Shown one piece after another: positions 12,861 through 24,694 of a stretch of 64,000 bases of DNA. The DNA comes from Phlebiopsis flavidoalba (Eukaryota; Basidiomycota; Agaricomycetes; Polyporales; Phanerochaetaceae). The position numbers and the translations under genes are program-made. Within the stretch, counting starts at the first letter, position 1. Each line of letters begins with the position of its first letter. The notes beneath the pieces were generated by a model. The model saw only the letters and a list, made by a program, of their open reading frames with translations. It had not been told where the DNA came from and searched no databases. The stretch covers positions 186,001-250,000 of the forward strand of contig JAOCPU010000029.1 in assembly GCA_035772785.1 (NCBI GenBank), written 5' to 3'.

Positions 12861-13099
12861 GCCACAAGTCTTCCGACTTATATGCTTCAAATTATGTATG
12901 TCATTCTCGCATTTCAAAGTATGTACATGTGCTCAAAGTGTTCAACATTTTCATCCGTCACGCGACTACAACGATAAGTAGTTGTTTACCCTCTTCATCC
13001 GAGCCCAGCTGTCATACTAGATCAAACCTTCTGCCCATTATGTCATTTATAAAGATGCCAAGCTCGCGATACTAAACCTCTGTTCCTTTGAGACCCCTC

Positions 13100-13778
13100 A
13101 TGGCCTCCTCAGACAGTACGAACCCCAGTTTTCGCAACGTCGCTAGGCCTATGGCCACCCCGAGTTCACCAGACCAGACCAAAGACACGCCTCAGCGGAT
13201 ACATGAAGAGTCCAGGTCCATCGCTTCCACTGCAGCAGACGGAGCGTCGGACCCCAAAGGCACGATTTGTAGTCTGTTTGCTCTTGATCTAAAAAAGCTC
13301 ACCTCGCTAGATAGACCATCCGGTCGTGGCCTGTGCCGCACAGTGATGATTCACTACAACGATTTCAAGATATCATTTACGGGAGAAAAGCTATTCAAAA
13401 AACTGGGAAAACAGGTATTATTCTAGCTCGTGTGGCCGCGCTAGACGCTCACGCGACTTTGAACAGGGCTTTCTTCGATTTCTATACGGCAGCCTTGTTT
13501 GGAGGCCGACACAGCGGGGGGAAAAGCTGACTGATTATGATTACGTAGCGGTCGAACTTCGCGTCCAGGACGATGTTTACTGGGCACTCTTCGTCCATAG
13601 TACATATGGGGGAGACGATGTTTGGCCCTATTCTCCTCGGGGATTGGGATGGGATGAGCTCATCGGAGAGAACGTGGTAAAGATCGAGGTTCTTTTCGAT
13701 GAACGCGATGATGATGAGCCCTCTGGCGGCCACAGTATCGTCGTTACTGATGTTAGCCAGGTCTCGTATCCACGATGA
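13100..13778 (+). CDS. Tandem small-family protein, copy 1 (function unknown)
   Basis: Not recognised as a named family. It begins with a Ser/Thr/Pro-rich, probably disordered segment (from MASSDSTNP), followed by a conserved core VMIHYNDFKISFTGEKLFK near 13345-13400, an intron, a segment TLNRAFFDFYTAALFGG near 13455-13505, and an acidic C-terminus with WPYSPRGLGWDELIGENVV near 13622-13680 that ends at 13778. The same order of conserved blocks recurs in the copies at 14200 and 15365, which shows it is a real coding family. One frame change lies near 13520 in a G run. This is the best-preserved copy and the only one with an intact acidic tail. Confidence 0.6.
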
Positions 13779-14118
13779 ATGCATCCATGCGAGAATTATC
13801 CATTGCGGTCTGCCAACGATGCAGCCAACATCACCCTTCCATTCTCGCGACAGCGTGCCTTAGCCTAATACGAACCTGGTCCAGTCTGCCATGGCGACCT
13901 TTCTCAACGCGCAGCAAGTGGCGTCAGGCTCTGGGAACAGGGCTGCGATGAGTTGTTATAGTTAGGCATCATGACTACCGCTTTCAGACTGAGGCCTGCA
14001 GCTTGACACCATTTAGTCAATTAATTCCTTCAATCGGCGCACACATGTTCAGAACTTTTGGTACCTCCATGCGCAACATTTTACCCTGATATCTCACGTT
14101 CTCTAGAGGAATGACACC

Positions 14119-14155
14119 GACTGAACGTATCAAACCTATTGTAATGCTTATATAT
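14119..14155 (+). promoter_or_regulatory. Duplicated promoter block of tandem family, upstream copy
   Basis: A 19-nt block, gactgaacgtatcaaacct, at 14119-14137 is followed by a TATA-like ttatatat at 14148-14155, about 50 bp before the ATG at 14200. The same 19 nt occur exactly at 15268-15286 before the next copy. Confidence 0.6.
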
Positions 14156-14199
14156 CTTATGACCTCCTGAGTCGTTGAAAAGCCAGAGTCTTGCCCACG

Positions 14200-14858
14200 A
14201 TGTCTTTCCCAGGATACGGTCCTCAAATGTTTGTTCTAAAAATCGGCGGAGAGATCCCGTCCCGATTCCCGTTCGGACTAACAGCACCCGCGCCCTCTTC
14301 CTCGATCGACTCAAACGGTAGGCTTGCAGTTGCATAGAGATGCGCTCGCTTTGACTCAAGAACCTGCTTGCAGCATCTCAATCAAGGCCTGTGCCTCAGG
14401 TCATAATCTACTTCGGAAAGAAAAAAAGTCGCATACGGGAGAGGGCCATCATAGCTGCAGGAAGACAAGTAGATTATGTCACACTTTGGTCTTGTTGTGT
14501 AAAGCTGACTTGGACTACGCTAGGGCTTCCTTCGACACATCTATACGCATCTCATTTGGAGGCCCCACTCAGTGCATGACAAGCTCCCCGACGCCGATTA
14601 CCACAGGTCGATGTTTCTGGTCCGAAACCACCTTGTTTGGGGGAATTCTTTGACACGCATGGGGAGGGGGACGATGAATCAATTGAGCTAGGAGACATGG
14701 GGTGGGAGGATCTGATCAAGAATGTGGTCTCGATTGAAGTTGTGAACGAGAGATACGTCGCGGCGTATCGTGAGGTTCCGACTAGGTACGGCCCGTCACA
14801 AACGGATTATTTCTTCATGTCACTTGGATTTCTGATACACCAAGTTTGTGACTATTGA
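14200..14858 (+). CDS. Tandem small-family protein, copy 2 (function unknown)
   Basis: The start at 14200 (MSFPGYGPQM) lies about 50 bp downstream of a TATA-like site. The core VIIYFGKKK then REIIAAGRQ-like sequence (actually RERAIIAAGRQ) is near 14398-14466, downstream of an intron that starts near 14319. Then come LDYARASFDT near 14512-14541, EFFDTHGEGDDE near 14640-14676 and GWEDLIKNVVSIEVVNERY near 14700-14757. It ends at 14858. These blocks match copy 4 closely and copy 1 more distantly. The frame changes at least twice. Function unknown; tandem placement and shared promoter sequence suggest recent duplication. Confidence 0.55.
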
Positions 14859-14939
14859 ATTTGCTCCCCTTCGTTGCTCATTTGTGCTTGCATACCGCGC
14901 CGCTGTCGGTCACGTTTCAATGAACTCACGGTTAAGCCA

Positions 14940-15040
14940 GCTCAAATATGCTAGAGACTTGAAGTCTATCATGACTTCCAGATAGCATACGGGAGAAAGG
15001 ATATCCAAAAGCTCGACAAAAAGGTTTGTCTGTAGTTCTT
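14940..15040 (+). pseudogene. Truncated fragment of the same tandem family, copy 3
   Basis: Only the core block survives: a reading VYHDFQIAYGRKDIQKLD at about 14959-15020 resembles copy 1 (HYNDFKISFTGEKLFKKL). No start or C-terminal block can be found around it, so this looks like a true remnant and not just an indel-broken gene. Confidence 0.5.
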
Positions 15041-15267
15041 GTGGGTGTAATCGATTCACCGGAACCTCGTGTCCCTTGAGCTGAGTCCTTCGTACGTGAT
15101 TGCAGCGTGCTCATCCACGAGACGATGTATCATTACGCTGCGTCCAACATTTATTGTCCCTATCTCCTCATTCTAGTGCACACACGCTCGGAGCGTCTGA
15201 GTCCTGGTATCTTTTATAGCCACCACAATAAACCTGGCTGCTTACATGCTGAAAAGAAAATAACGCT

Positions 15268-15305
15268 GACTGAACGTATCAAACCTTCAGACAACGCCTA
15301 TATAG
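15268..15305 (+). promoter_or_regulatory. Duplicated promoter block of tandem family, downstream copy
   Basis: An exact copy of the 19-nt block at 14119, followed by ctatatag at 15298-15305, about 60 bp before the ATG at 15365. The two blocks are 1149 bp apart, which gives the size of the duplicated unit. Confidence 0.6.
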
Positions 15306-15364
15306 TAACAAAACAACAGTGTGTGTTATGCCATGATCTCACCCTCATCGCGGCTCATCCCCCC

Positions 15365-15968
15365 ATGTCTTCTTCACCAGGCTTTGTTCCCTATAGTACA
15401 GATCCCATCGCGCCGGTCAATGGGAGTCACGTCGCGCAAACAGACGGTCCATCTCAGAAGCCATTTAGTAGAACAAGGCCCGACCCGACCCACCCAATAG
15501 ACAAGACAACCAACTCGAAGGGTATGGAGTGCAGCCCAAGCCCTAAATACATTGCTAACTATGTATCACAGAATCTCAGTCATGGCCTGTACCTCAGGTA
15601 ATGATCTACTTCGGAAAGATGAAATTTGCGTATGGTAGAGAAGGTATCATGGCAGCTGGAAGACAAGTATGAGGCTTACTTACACTATCCAATTGTGACT
15701 GTCGGCTCAAGTTGCACTAGGGCTTTCTGCGATACTTGTACACCAATTCGATTTGGAAGCCCAGTTCGAATAATTCGAAATTGAGCGAATATGAATACAC
15801 CAGCTCGAGGTTCTGGTCAGAAAACCATTTTACTCGGAACATTCTTTGACACATGCGGGGAGGGAGGACGCTGGGCCGATTACTCTGGGGGGACTGGGAT
15901 GGGAGGGGCTCATTGAGAACGTGATCTCAATTGAAGTTGTGAACGAGAAGTACTCGAAGTCCACCTGA
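15365..15968 (+). CDS. Tandem small-family protein, copy 4 (function unknown)
   Basis: The start at 15365 (MSSSPGFVPYSTDP) opens a polar, probably disordered N-terminus. A likely intron runs from about 15522 to 15571, then the core VMIYFGKMKFAYGREGIMAAGRQ begins at about 15600. The C-terminal block GGLGWEGLIENVISIEVVNE lies at about 15878-15950, ending at 15968. A segment matching LDYARAFFDT of the other copies is only just visible near 15710-15740. The frame changes several times. Shorter at the C-terminus than copies 1 and 2, so it may be truncated. Function unknown. Confidence 0.5.
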
Positions 15969-16481
15969 ATTTTCGGCCTCGTAAGGCTCACCACTGACTT
16001 CCAATAATCAGTTTTGAATCTATAAATTTGCACATTGTTGAATTTGAATCGGACGTACCATTGACGAGAAAATCCACCGAAGGTGTTCTACCATTATTTT
16101 TGTCACTCAAACTGTGACACTGCGAGTAATGTACAGCCGTTAATGGTGTGGCGTGGTCGTTAACGCGGGCAAGGAAAGTATTTTCCCATGGGTTCTACCA
16201 AATGGAGAACACCTACGTTAGCCCGCGCGATGACATGGACATTTTCTGTTGCCGCGACTTGGCGAGATCACTTATTCCCGAATAGAAGACCCAATTCGGA
16301 TGATGCTGACGAAACATGACCCTAACTCCGAATATGTCACGATTTTCCGAATGAACAGCACATAGAAAAGCGTTGCAGCTCACCAGACAAGCAGATTCAT
16401 TCCGCACCCGTCAACACACCCCTTGCCGCACCTCTCGCTCGACCTATTTCGTTCTTTATTCCTTTGCTGTCACCATCCAAA

Positions 16482-18136
16482 ATGCAGACCTGCGCTGCCG
16501 CGCCTGCCAAAGCCCAATCGCCGCTTTCGTATTGAAAACACGACGCGCAAGCCACATGGCCGGGAAAGACAGATATAAAATCGTAGTGGTGGGCGGCCGG
16601 TACGCTCACAGCCTCATCCCCGACCACCTCCAGCGTCTAACATGTGGCGTGGGTGCAGGGCTCGGGAGGACTGACGGTCGCCAGCCAAATCTACGACCGG
16701 TTCAAGGCTGCTGGAAAGCCGCTCAGCGAGGGTGACTTGCGATTGTCGACGGAGCGCAATACCACTACTTACCAGGTGCGTCGCATCGCTCGTGCCTACC
16801 GTGACGGGCGATCTGAGGGGGAGCGGCAGCCAGGGTGGACGCTCGTCGGCGCAGGGCTGAAGAAAAAGGAAGACACGCGCAAGCCGCTCGCGTCGCTTGT
16901 GCCAAAACACACGGCACACATCGCCGAGCACGTCGCGTCGTTCGCGCCCGAGGCGTCGCGCATAAAACGACGCGCTCCGGGCGCGAGATCGCGTACGAGC
17001 ACCTCGTCGTCGCGGCGGGGCTCGAGACCGACTGGGGCGCGATCGAGGGCCTGGCCGCGGCGCTGGAGAACCCGCGCTCCGGCGTGTCGAGCATCTTTTG
17101 CGTACGAGACGTGCGACAAGGTGTGGCGCGAACATCGAGGGCCTCGCCGCGGGCCGTGCGGTCTTCACGCAGCCCTCGGGCGTCATCAAATGTGCTGGAG
17201 GTGCGCCAGTCCCTTCTCGCATCAGCTCCGTCCCATGACGCCTTGCCTCGCAGCCCCGCAGAAAATCATGTGGATGGCATGGGACCGCTTGCGCCGCACA
17301 GGCCGCAGCGGCACAACTTCTGTCTCCTTCTACACCGCGCTCCCGCAGATGTTCGGCGTACCCAAGTACGCCCGCGCGCTCGACGCACTCCGCTAGTCGC
17401 GCGGCGTGCCCGCTTACTTTGCACACGAGCTCGCCGCCGTTGACCCCGCGCGCCGCGTCGCGACGTTTACGCACGCCGGCAAGCGGGTGGAGGTGCCCTA
17501 CGACATGCTGCACGTCACGCCGCGCATGCGCCCGTTGCGCGCGATCCGGGACTCAGCGCTCGCGGATACCGATGGTTGGGTCGCGGTCGATGCGCGGACG
17601 TGTCGCTCTCCGCTCTTTGGGAATGTGTGGGGCATTGGCGACTGTGCGGGCTTCCCCACTGGCAAGACGGCTGCGGCTGGGTCATAGCGGAGGCGCCGGT
17701 GTTGGCGGAGAACCTCTTCCAGGTTGTGAACACGGGTCGGGTGGGGACGGCGGAGTACGATGGATACACCAGCTGTCCGGTACGTCTAGACCTATGTCTC
17801 TCGGGTGGTGGCGGCTACTGAAGCAGATTTTGGAACGTAGCTGCTGACAGGCTACGGAGAGCTGCTCCTCGCAGAGTTCAAGTACGGTCCGGAGCCCAAG
17901 GAGACGTTCGCGGGATACCGTTCATCGGCAACCAGCAAAGCCGAATCGTTTTTTTTCTTCTACCATCTCAAGAAAGATTTCTTCCCGTGGGCGTACTGGA
18001 ACCATACGGTAAGTCGTTCGAGTTTGCACCTTGAGTTATCATCAAGGAATGCTCACTTTTGGGGGCAGCTTTCCGGCAAGTGGTTCGGCACTAGAGGTCC
18101 ATTCCGACCCAGATACAATTCCCATCTGCGCCCTAA
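16482..18136 (+). CDS. Mitochondrial sulfide:quinone oxidoreductase (SQOR/Hmt2 type)
   Basis: Oxidises hydrogen sulfide and passes electrons to ubiquinone at the inner mitochondrial membrane. The N-terminus (MQTCAAAPAKAQSPLS, then a basic stretch) looks like a mitochondrial presequence. The FAD-binding motif is split by an intron at about 16619-16660: KIVVVGG, then GSGGLTVASQIYDRF. Family signatures: QPGWTLVGAGL (near 16830-16860), IKCAG with one conserved Cys (near 17188-17202), GIGDCAGFPTGKTAAA with the second (near 17632-17680), and the C-terminal YHLKKDFFPWAYWN (near 17960-18002). Both redox cysteines of the family are present. Introns are visible at about 16775-16828, 17203-17254 and 18009-18068. 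About seven frame changes interrupt it, several in C/G runs, consistent with sequence error. The exact stop is uncertain. It is a single copy here with no obvious partner gene. Confidence 0.88.
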
Positions 18137-20055
18137 CAGTCATGAGCTTCGTGTTTCACTCATTTTACCCTTGATTATACCACGCACCTACAAATGGTTT
18201 TATTACATTTGCATCCCTGGACTGACTCAGGCTCTCGATACACGACCCAGGCGTCCCGCCAAGGGGTGCATAGATGGAGGTGGGAGGGGGGGGTTCCTCG
18301 TGAACCTTCTCCACTCGGCGCGTCCAAGGGTCGGTACAAGGGCGGGACCGGACGTGCTCCATGGAAACGAGGATGTGGCGTGTGTGTAACGTTAAGCTCG
18401 ACGGCTCGTGACATCTCAATCGCGGCCGTGGTTGCGATATCCACGTCGATACCGCGCCTCTTGTCGTAATAATGCCTAAGCAGAACACAGTAGATGCATC
18501 AAGCGAGAGAATTTGGGTTCTGCGGGGGTGCAAAAGGACGCTTCCAACTCTCTCGACATGGTCTGGATGTCACGGGGCCATGATCGTTCTAGACGCTGCA
18601 AATGTTTATGTGAGCCATGATCCGTTGAACAGCGGGGTGGAAATACGGCTGCAATTATTCGTAGCTTGTTGAAATACTTACCGTGGCAACTGTAGGACTC
18701 GCTTTGTCACTTGTCAAGGGTGCAGCGTGTCGAAGACGGCGAGGAGTCGGTCATCGTGGGGGAGCCTGAAGCAAGTTAGAAGTCAGGAAATTGGGGTCAC
18801 CAATTTGCAAGATTTAATCATGCGCCTACCGGTCTATTTTGACTTTCCAAAAATTTCCTTGCACAGTTCAATAGGATATTCAACCGTAGTTTTAGTTGCG
18901 GTTCAAGGCGAGACTCAACATCGGTGATCTCGGTTACTCGAGCACAGAATTGATGGGATCAGCTCAGATATGATGCGCCTCCACATGGCGGCACAGATTA
19001 GATTAGAGTGCCGGGATCAGGTAGGTTTCTCACGGCCCTTTCTTCTCCCCGACATCATGTCAATTGCTCGTGTAGAGAGCGTCGACTTGATGCGAGCACG
19101 TTCTGTCACTCGTGAATTTGAAGGTGCCGTAACATATACAAATCTTTCTGCAGTGTGGTTAATAATCACAGCGTGAATTGTAGATATTTGCAACGCAGCG
19201 GGCGTCGCGCGAATGACAGACAAATGAATGATGCCCACAACTTGAACAAGCCCAAGACGGGTGCAGTCGTATTCATGAAAAAGGACAAGTGTCCTATCAC
19301 CTGGAAACGCCATATCCTTTGCAAGGAAAAATTGACAGCGGGGCGCCGCTTCAGCTTTAATCCCCTTGTCAGAAACACGTCGACAACAAAGAACACCCCA
19401 CCTACAAACGAACTCGCATACCGTGCCGCAGACCCTGACGCGGCGCCCGCGCATATTCCGGCAAGAAACAGCCTTGCGCTATTTCTTGCGCAGAATGTGC
19501 GCGCCCCGCCGTGTCGAAGTCGACAGGCGCCTTCCCCACATCACGCCCACACATTGCCGTCAGAGGACAAGACGAAAGAGGAGGTGAGTGTCGTTGTTCT
19601 TTCCCCCTCCACTCGGTCGTCTTATATACCTCCTCATTTGATATATCTCCGACAGCAGCAATACACCGGAAAAAATACGCGATCTGCCCGCATACACCCA
19701 CCCGCAGGGGGCCCCCTGTCGCGTACGCGTGAGCATGGAGCGCGCCACGACGGCGCGGGTGTCTTGCTCTGCGGCCCAACGCAGCGCACACGACCCGCGT
19801 TCATTTGGGCGGCCATCGAAGCGCGCTGCATGCGCGCGGGCGAATCATCGTGCGGCGGAGTGGCGGGGCTGGGGGCGTGCAAGTCCGCCCGTTGTATGCG
19901 CGGTCCCACGCTACGTGGTTTGTACGTGCAGAACTGCCGGGGGCTGTAGTCGCGAAAGGCTAACGGGGAGGATGCGCTGTGCGTCTCGGTGTGTGTGTTT
20001 CTGCTGGTCTTTGCTCTGGTCCATTTATGGAGTGTTTTGACACCCAGGTTGGAGC

Positions 20056-21234
20056 GCCTCGGATTATTCTGGAATATCCTCGAGGTGCCGCAGAGACAGG
20101 CGCCTTGCCGCCCGCTGGAAAGAAGCAGTCGACGCCACAGAAAAGACGCACACAGCGCATGCGTCGCACGAAACCCGCTCACGCATTTCCTTCATACCCA
20201 AGAAACCGACCGCCAGCCGAACAGATGGCCCCGGGCGACGCAGGGGCCAGTCCACTCGCGTAGAAGAGGCACAACTTTGCACCAAGCCGCGGGGTGCTGT
20301 AGGCTTTGTGGAGTCTCTCAAAGGCAGAGCGTGGATAGCGGAGCTGTCTAGCTATCCGGGCCCAGCTCCTCGCAAATGTTCTGGAACTCCCAAGGACGCG
20401 GCTACGGACGCGCGCATACATGTGCGCTTGGGTACCGCCAGAAAGAAGCCGCGGACGCCACAGACAGCCGCACATGGTCGTGCCTCGCGCATACATTATT
20501 CTCACATTTTCTTCATCTGTCTCATCACAGCACCACCACGCATTTACGCGTACAGGGGCAAGCCACACCACCGGGGGGAGCAGCCAGATCCGCGACGTTT
20601 TCGCGCATCCCAGTCGAGACCCTCTCGTGGAAACCTTCACGCTTTCTCCCCGGGTGCGACCGCAACGGGGATTGCGAGCGTATGGCACACAGGGTTCTTC
20701 TGCGGTACCAGACTGGCCCGGCGGCTCAGCTCTGCGCTTGGCGCTACCGTGCCCATCGAGGCGTCGCTGGTGACTGCCAAGCACGCGGTTTAGGTAATGT
20801 GGGACGGAGAGGGAGAGAGGGTCCAATGGAGTACAAGTGCAACAGGGTGGTGACTGAGAGCACGTAAGTAGATCCTATCAGAGCGGTACGCCTACTCCTG
20901 GGTTGTGGGTTTTGGAGCTTACATGGTCCACAGACTCTTGTCGCGAAGGTACGGCGTACAGCAGCGACTTTGCCGTAGGATTTCTTTACGTGTCGATTCA
21001 AATGTTCGTCAAGGCGTCCGTCCCGTATGGCTCAGCGTCTTCATTTTCCCATCCAAAACTCCAATTCAACATCGTCATATAAGAGTCACGATCAGACCCC
21101 TACGCGCTGCGTCACGTCAGCACATGAAGAACTGGCTGGAACACCGCCAGTCTTGGCGCCTCTGCCGTAAGCCCCGCACGTTCTTGTAGTTTCTGCTGTA
21201 TGGCGCCTCGGATTGCTCTGGAATATCCTCGAGG
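20056..21234. repeat. Dispersed degenerate repeat, three copies
   Basis: A 30-nt segment at 20056-20085 recurs at 21205-21234 with 28 of 30 bases the same (gcctcggatt, ctctggaata and tcctcgagg are the shared parts). A weaker third copy starts near 20378 (ttctggaact, then ggacgcgg). Each is followed by a related tail containing agaaagaagc and later a catttc/cattttc-catcacat-like segment. A further matching block, gctaccgtgcccatcgagg at about 20742-20760 and gccatcgtgcccatcgtcc at about 21544-21562, shows that the homology extends over several hundred bases with length differences. Confidence 0.6.
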
Positions 21235-22210
21235 ACGCAGACAGCTAGAAAGAAGCGAGCTTGACGCACATTGGCAGAAAAGGTACGCACGGAACAACAC
21301 AAATCTGGTTGCGCATTTCATCATCACATACAAGAAACAGAATAGTCAGGCGTGTCATATGGCCCCGAACGACACACAGGTGGCCCACTGCACATAGATA
21401 AGAGACACCCTCGCGCCAGCTCCATGAGGCCCACCGACGGAATCGTCTCTGTTCCTCCCCCGGTGCGACTCCAGCGGACTTTCCGTGTGTACAGACCCAC
21501 TGCGTTCTTCTCTCACAATCCGAGCAGAGCTACTCTGGCGTGGCGCCATCGTGCCCATCGTCCAGTATGCACGCCAATGGGACGTAGCCGTGGGGCCATT
21601 GATATCGTATGGGCCAGGGTCGGAGGCGATGGCGCTCTTGCCGCTGGTTCTTCGGCGCACGCACAGCGCGCGACTCAACGCGGCGTTATTTGTGTCCACC
21701 GACCTGCTGGCTCTGGGACTCGTTTCACACGACCTGCTCGTACAGATCGCCAGGGCAAGGTGTGGCGGCGTCGTTACCGCCGCGGCGTTGGGCGTTACTC
21801 AAGACGTGGGCGTCTCTCCTGGCTCGATGTGGCACAGATGATCAAAACCTTACACGCAGGTTACAACGCCTGCAGACCTAGAGTTCCGTGATGACCCATT
21901 CGCAGCGCGTGGGACGAGAAAGTAACGAGCTCGAAACGCTGCGCGGGACGAACGCTGCCAGTCTTGAGCCCCTGCCTTGCAAGTCCAGCAGCTTTTCGCA
22001 GTCTTCTGTCGGCGCAACCCCTCCTGACGAAGCCAGGGTAGAGTCTGGTTCCATAAGACTTGTCAACAGGCGTCACGAATATGACAGAGCTCGAAACGCG
22101 CGGCGAACGAAACGCCATCTGGGTCTTGAAGCCTTGACGTCCCCCTGCCGTAAGCAAGCACAAGCACATCCTTCATCGTAGTTTCTGCTGCCAACCCTGC
22201 CAGACGAACC
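21109..22210. repeat. Second degenerate repeat, three copies
   Basis: Copies at about 21109-21198, 21925-22035 and 22068-22210 share, in order, gcgtcacg or gagctcgaaacgc, then cgccagtcttg or its variants, a cctgccgtaag or cctgccttgcaag segment, and (in two copies) gtagtttctgctg. The last two copies lie close together. The first overlaps the end of the 20-21 kb repeat set, so both may belong to one larger decayed element. Confidence 0.5.
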
Positions 22211-23479
22211 CAAAGGGTGATGTCATGTACGAGGCCATTAACTTACTGACACCGTGTGTATTACTTGCAGGGTTCGCGCGGGGTTTGTAGAAAGGTGTTA
22301 CGGACACCACGCGTTTTTGCTATCTTGTTGCGAACAAGGTTCAGCCGGTGGATGCGAAGACACGAGGCTAGGAAGTGGCGAGTGTGGGTGGCAAAAGCGT
22401 TTTACTCCTTTGATTTACAATTGGAGAGGTGCTCAATTGCAAGTCGGGTTCGCAGACCTATCCCTGGAAAATCTGTGATTCACATACGACCTCTGTGACT
22501 AAGGCCGTCGCCTGCTCACGCATTCAACGGAACCGTCCCCCCCGATCCCTGAGCCATCCGGACCTCTCGCAGCACCCCACGCACATCGAGCAGCCGACTG
22601 CGATGCCGTCGAACCGAAACACCGATAACGACGCACCAACCCGCGCAACCGCTGTCCGCCGCAAGTAATCACCCCGGTTATCCCTCAAATTACCCTACGA
22701 AACTGCAAAGATGCCGCGACGGCGTCGAGCCACCGCCTGCGAATCCCGCGGGGACGGCGACGCAAAATCGCACTCTTCTCTTTTCTACGCCCTCGCGCCG
22801 GCGGTGATTTGAGTGAACAGCGAGCCCGTGATCAGCAGTGGCCTCACCCGTGCGCCGTATCCGTCGTTCGCATGCTTTTTTTGCGAATCTCTTTTACGTA
22901 CGGCGAGTAGTGAGATGTTCGTCGTTTCGCGTTCAGGCTCTCGCTCCTATCCGCGGGTTAGTAATCTATATGCTGCAGCTTCTGCGCGGGTGCACACGGA
23001 CACACGGCCCGCAGGTCTTCTTCTCCGTGCATTTTTCGGCCAGTTTATACGGGTGTGGCTGGCGCGCGCACCCTGCCTTGTCGGTCGAGGCCCCACGACG
23101 CCTATCGGATTTAACCCCCTGTGACCACTGCCATCCGATGCGCCACTCGCAGGCGACACGGGCGGCTCGATGTGCTGCCACGCGGCGCTGTGCGTGGAGG
23201 GACCGCCGCGGCGGGCTGTTCCCTGGGCTGTCGCGTTTCTGCGCTGCGCTGGGAGGAAGGATTGCGTGATAGTGCGGACGGGGCGTCTGATAACGCACAT
23301 CGTAACCGCTGCTTGGCCGTTTGAAACGGGCCGTGCGACGTGCGAGAGTGGGTTCGGGCGGACGCGCTGCGTTGCTGCTCGTTTCAGACGCAGGTGTGTT
23401 GCGGGGTATTTTGGTCCCGCCGGTTGTGACCCCTCAACGCTTACCCGTGTTTCTGCGACCGGACTGACAATGTCCGTTC

Positions 23480-23548
23480 GCATAGGCTCCTGCGTGCATA
23501 CCGTGGCTGTGTAGCATAGGCTCCTCGCGTTGCATACTGTGGCAGAAT
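23480..23548. repeat. Short tandem repeat, two units of ~34 bp
   Basis: The unit cataggctcctgcgtgcat (followed by accgtgg) at 23480 is repeated at 23514 with a few changes (cataggctcctcgcg, then ttgcatactgtgg). Noncoding as far as I can see. Confidence 0.65.
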
Positions 23549-24631
23549 GTGGGCCACCAGCGAGCTCCTTTCGACGGCGGGGCTCATGCGACCTCGCTCG
23601 TTGTGGCGTGCACACCCACGTGCAATGCCGCAATTTGGTATCGTTTCGGTCCCCCTCGAGACAACGTGTTCGTGTGCAAGCTCGAACCAATACCTTGACA
23701 CCTTGCTCTTACACGGCTATCCCACACTGCGTTAATGTTGCCTTCGTAGGGTGTCGCCTGACCCAAGCGACATCTTTGCCACCAGATGCGTTCGAGCGTT
23801 TTTGCATGGACTTTGCGAGTCAGCCCACCAGCCTGTAAGTAATACGTGACATATCACTACTACAAAAAACTCTTCGCACATGCTGAGAGCCCCAACTCCT
23901 CAGGCACGGCCTTTCTCTCGTACGGTCTGGCCGTCGTGTGGCGGCGCCGCCCGTCTGCATGACGGCACGCGTGCGTGTGGGCCCCACGCTCGCCCCTCCC
24001 GTCCTCCCAAACCCGGCGCATCGTCCTGGGCCTCTGGCCACGGCCGACGTCCCTGGCGGCGGGCGTTGCCATCCGCTGCGACGCGCCGACGCCGACGTTG
24101 CCATCTGCCCTGCCGTTCTGTATCCGTGCCACGGCGCCCGGCGCCCGATGCGAGCCTCTCGCCGCACCGCACGGTCGAGCCAAATACGATGAGCCGAACA
24201 GCGAGCGGCGCCCGCACGTACGTATCGATGTATCCATAGGATGAGAAACACCGCGCCGTGCCGCTGCTCAGCAGCTCGCGCTGTGTAATATTCACTGCAA
24301 AATGTGGAGTCGATAAGCTCTTCATCAGAGTTAGCCGTCGTTCGGCTCAACCACAGCACACCCAACCCACCCAACCACACAGCGCCCCCGCGTGCCTCGC
24401 ACCTGCGTCCCCGTGTCCAGCAGCAGCAGCACCCAAACCCTATCTGCGGCTTCTCGCGCCGGGCCCACGCGCCGCCGCTTGCGTTTTTTAGCCACCGGAT
24501 AGCCGTGTACGGACGGCGCGAAAATCGGACGGGAGGACCCAGTGGGAGCAGCGGCCCCCACGTCACTGTCGGCATCGGAACCGTTGTTGCCACATCGACG
24601 CTCGCGCGCACGCCCTGTGGAAGTGCGCCGC

Positions 24632-24637
24632 TATAAA
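24632..24637 (+). promoter_or_regulatory. TATA box of first monooxygenase
   Basis: The site tataaa lies in a GC-rich surround, 63 bp upstream of the ATG at 24695. The tandem paralogue has a similar site at a similar distance. Confidence 0.6.
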
Positions 24638-24694
24638 GCGCGGGGACGAGGCGGCGGGGCGTGCTCGCTTTTCCCTCATAGACTTGCTTTGGTT

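Larger units (their letters stand above)
18137..24694. other. Gene-poor region with degenerate repeats
   Basis: Six and a half kilobases without a protein family I can recognise. Open frames of 60-260 codons occur on both strands, but none shows a domain, signal peptide or consistent intron pattern. Three repeat sets are described separately (20.0-21.3, 21.1-22.2 and 23.5 kb). No terminal repeats, transposase or reverse transcriptase motifs are visible, so I cannot call a transposon. The last few hundred bases are the promoter of the monooxygenase at 24695. Confidence 0.5.

Noticed and set aside
22947..23690. A 247-codon minus-strand open frame
   Set aside because: Arg/Thr-rich low-quality translation typical of chance frames in GC-rich DNA; no family resemblance.
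23820..24611. A 263-codon minus-strand open frame upstream of the monooxygenase
   Set aside because: Cys/Arg/Trp-rich translation without domain; it overlaps what should be the promoter of the gene at 24695.
18137..24694. A transposon or retroelement
   Set aside because: Repeats are present, but I found no terminal inverted or long terminal repeats and no transposase, integrase or reverse transcriptase motifs.
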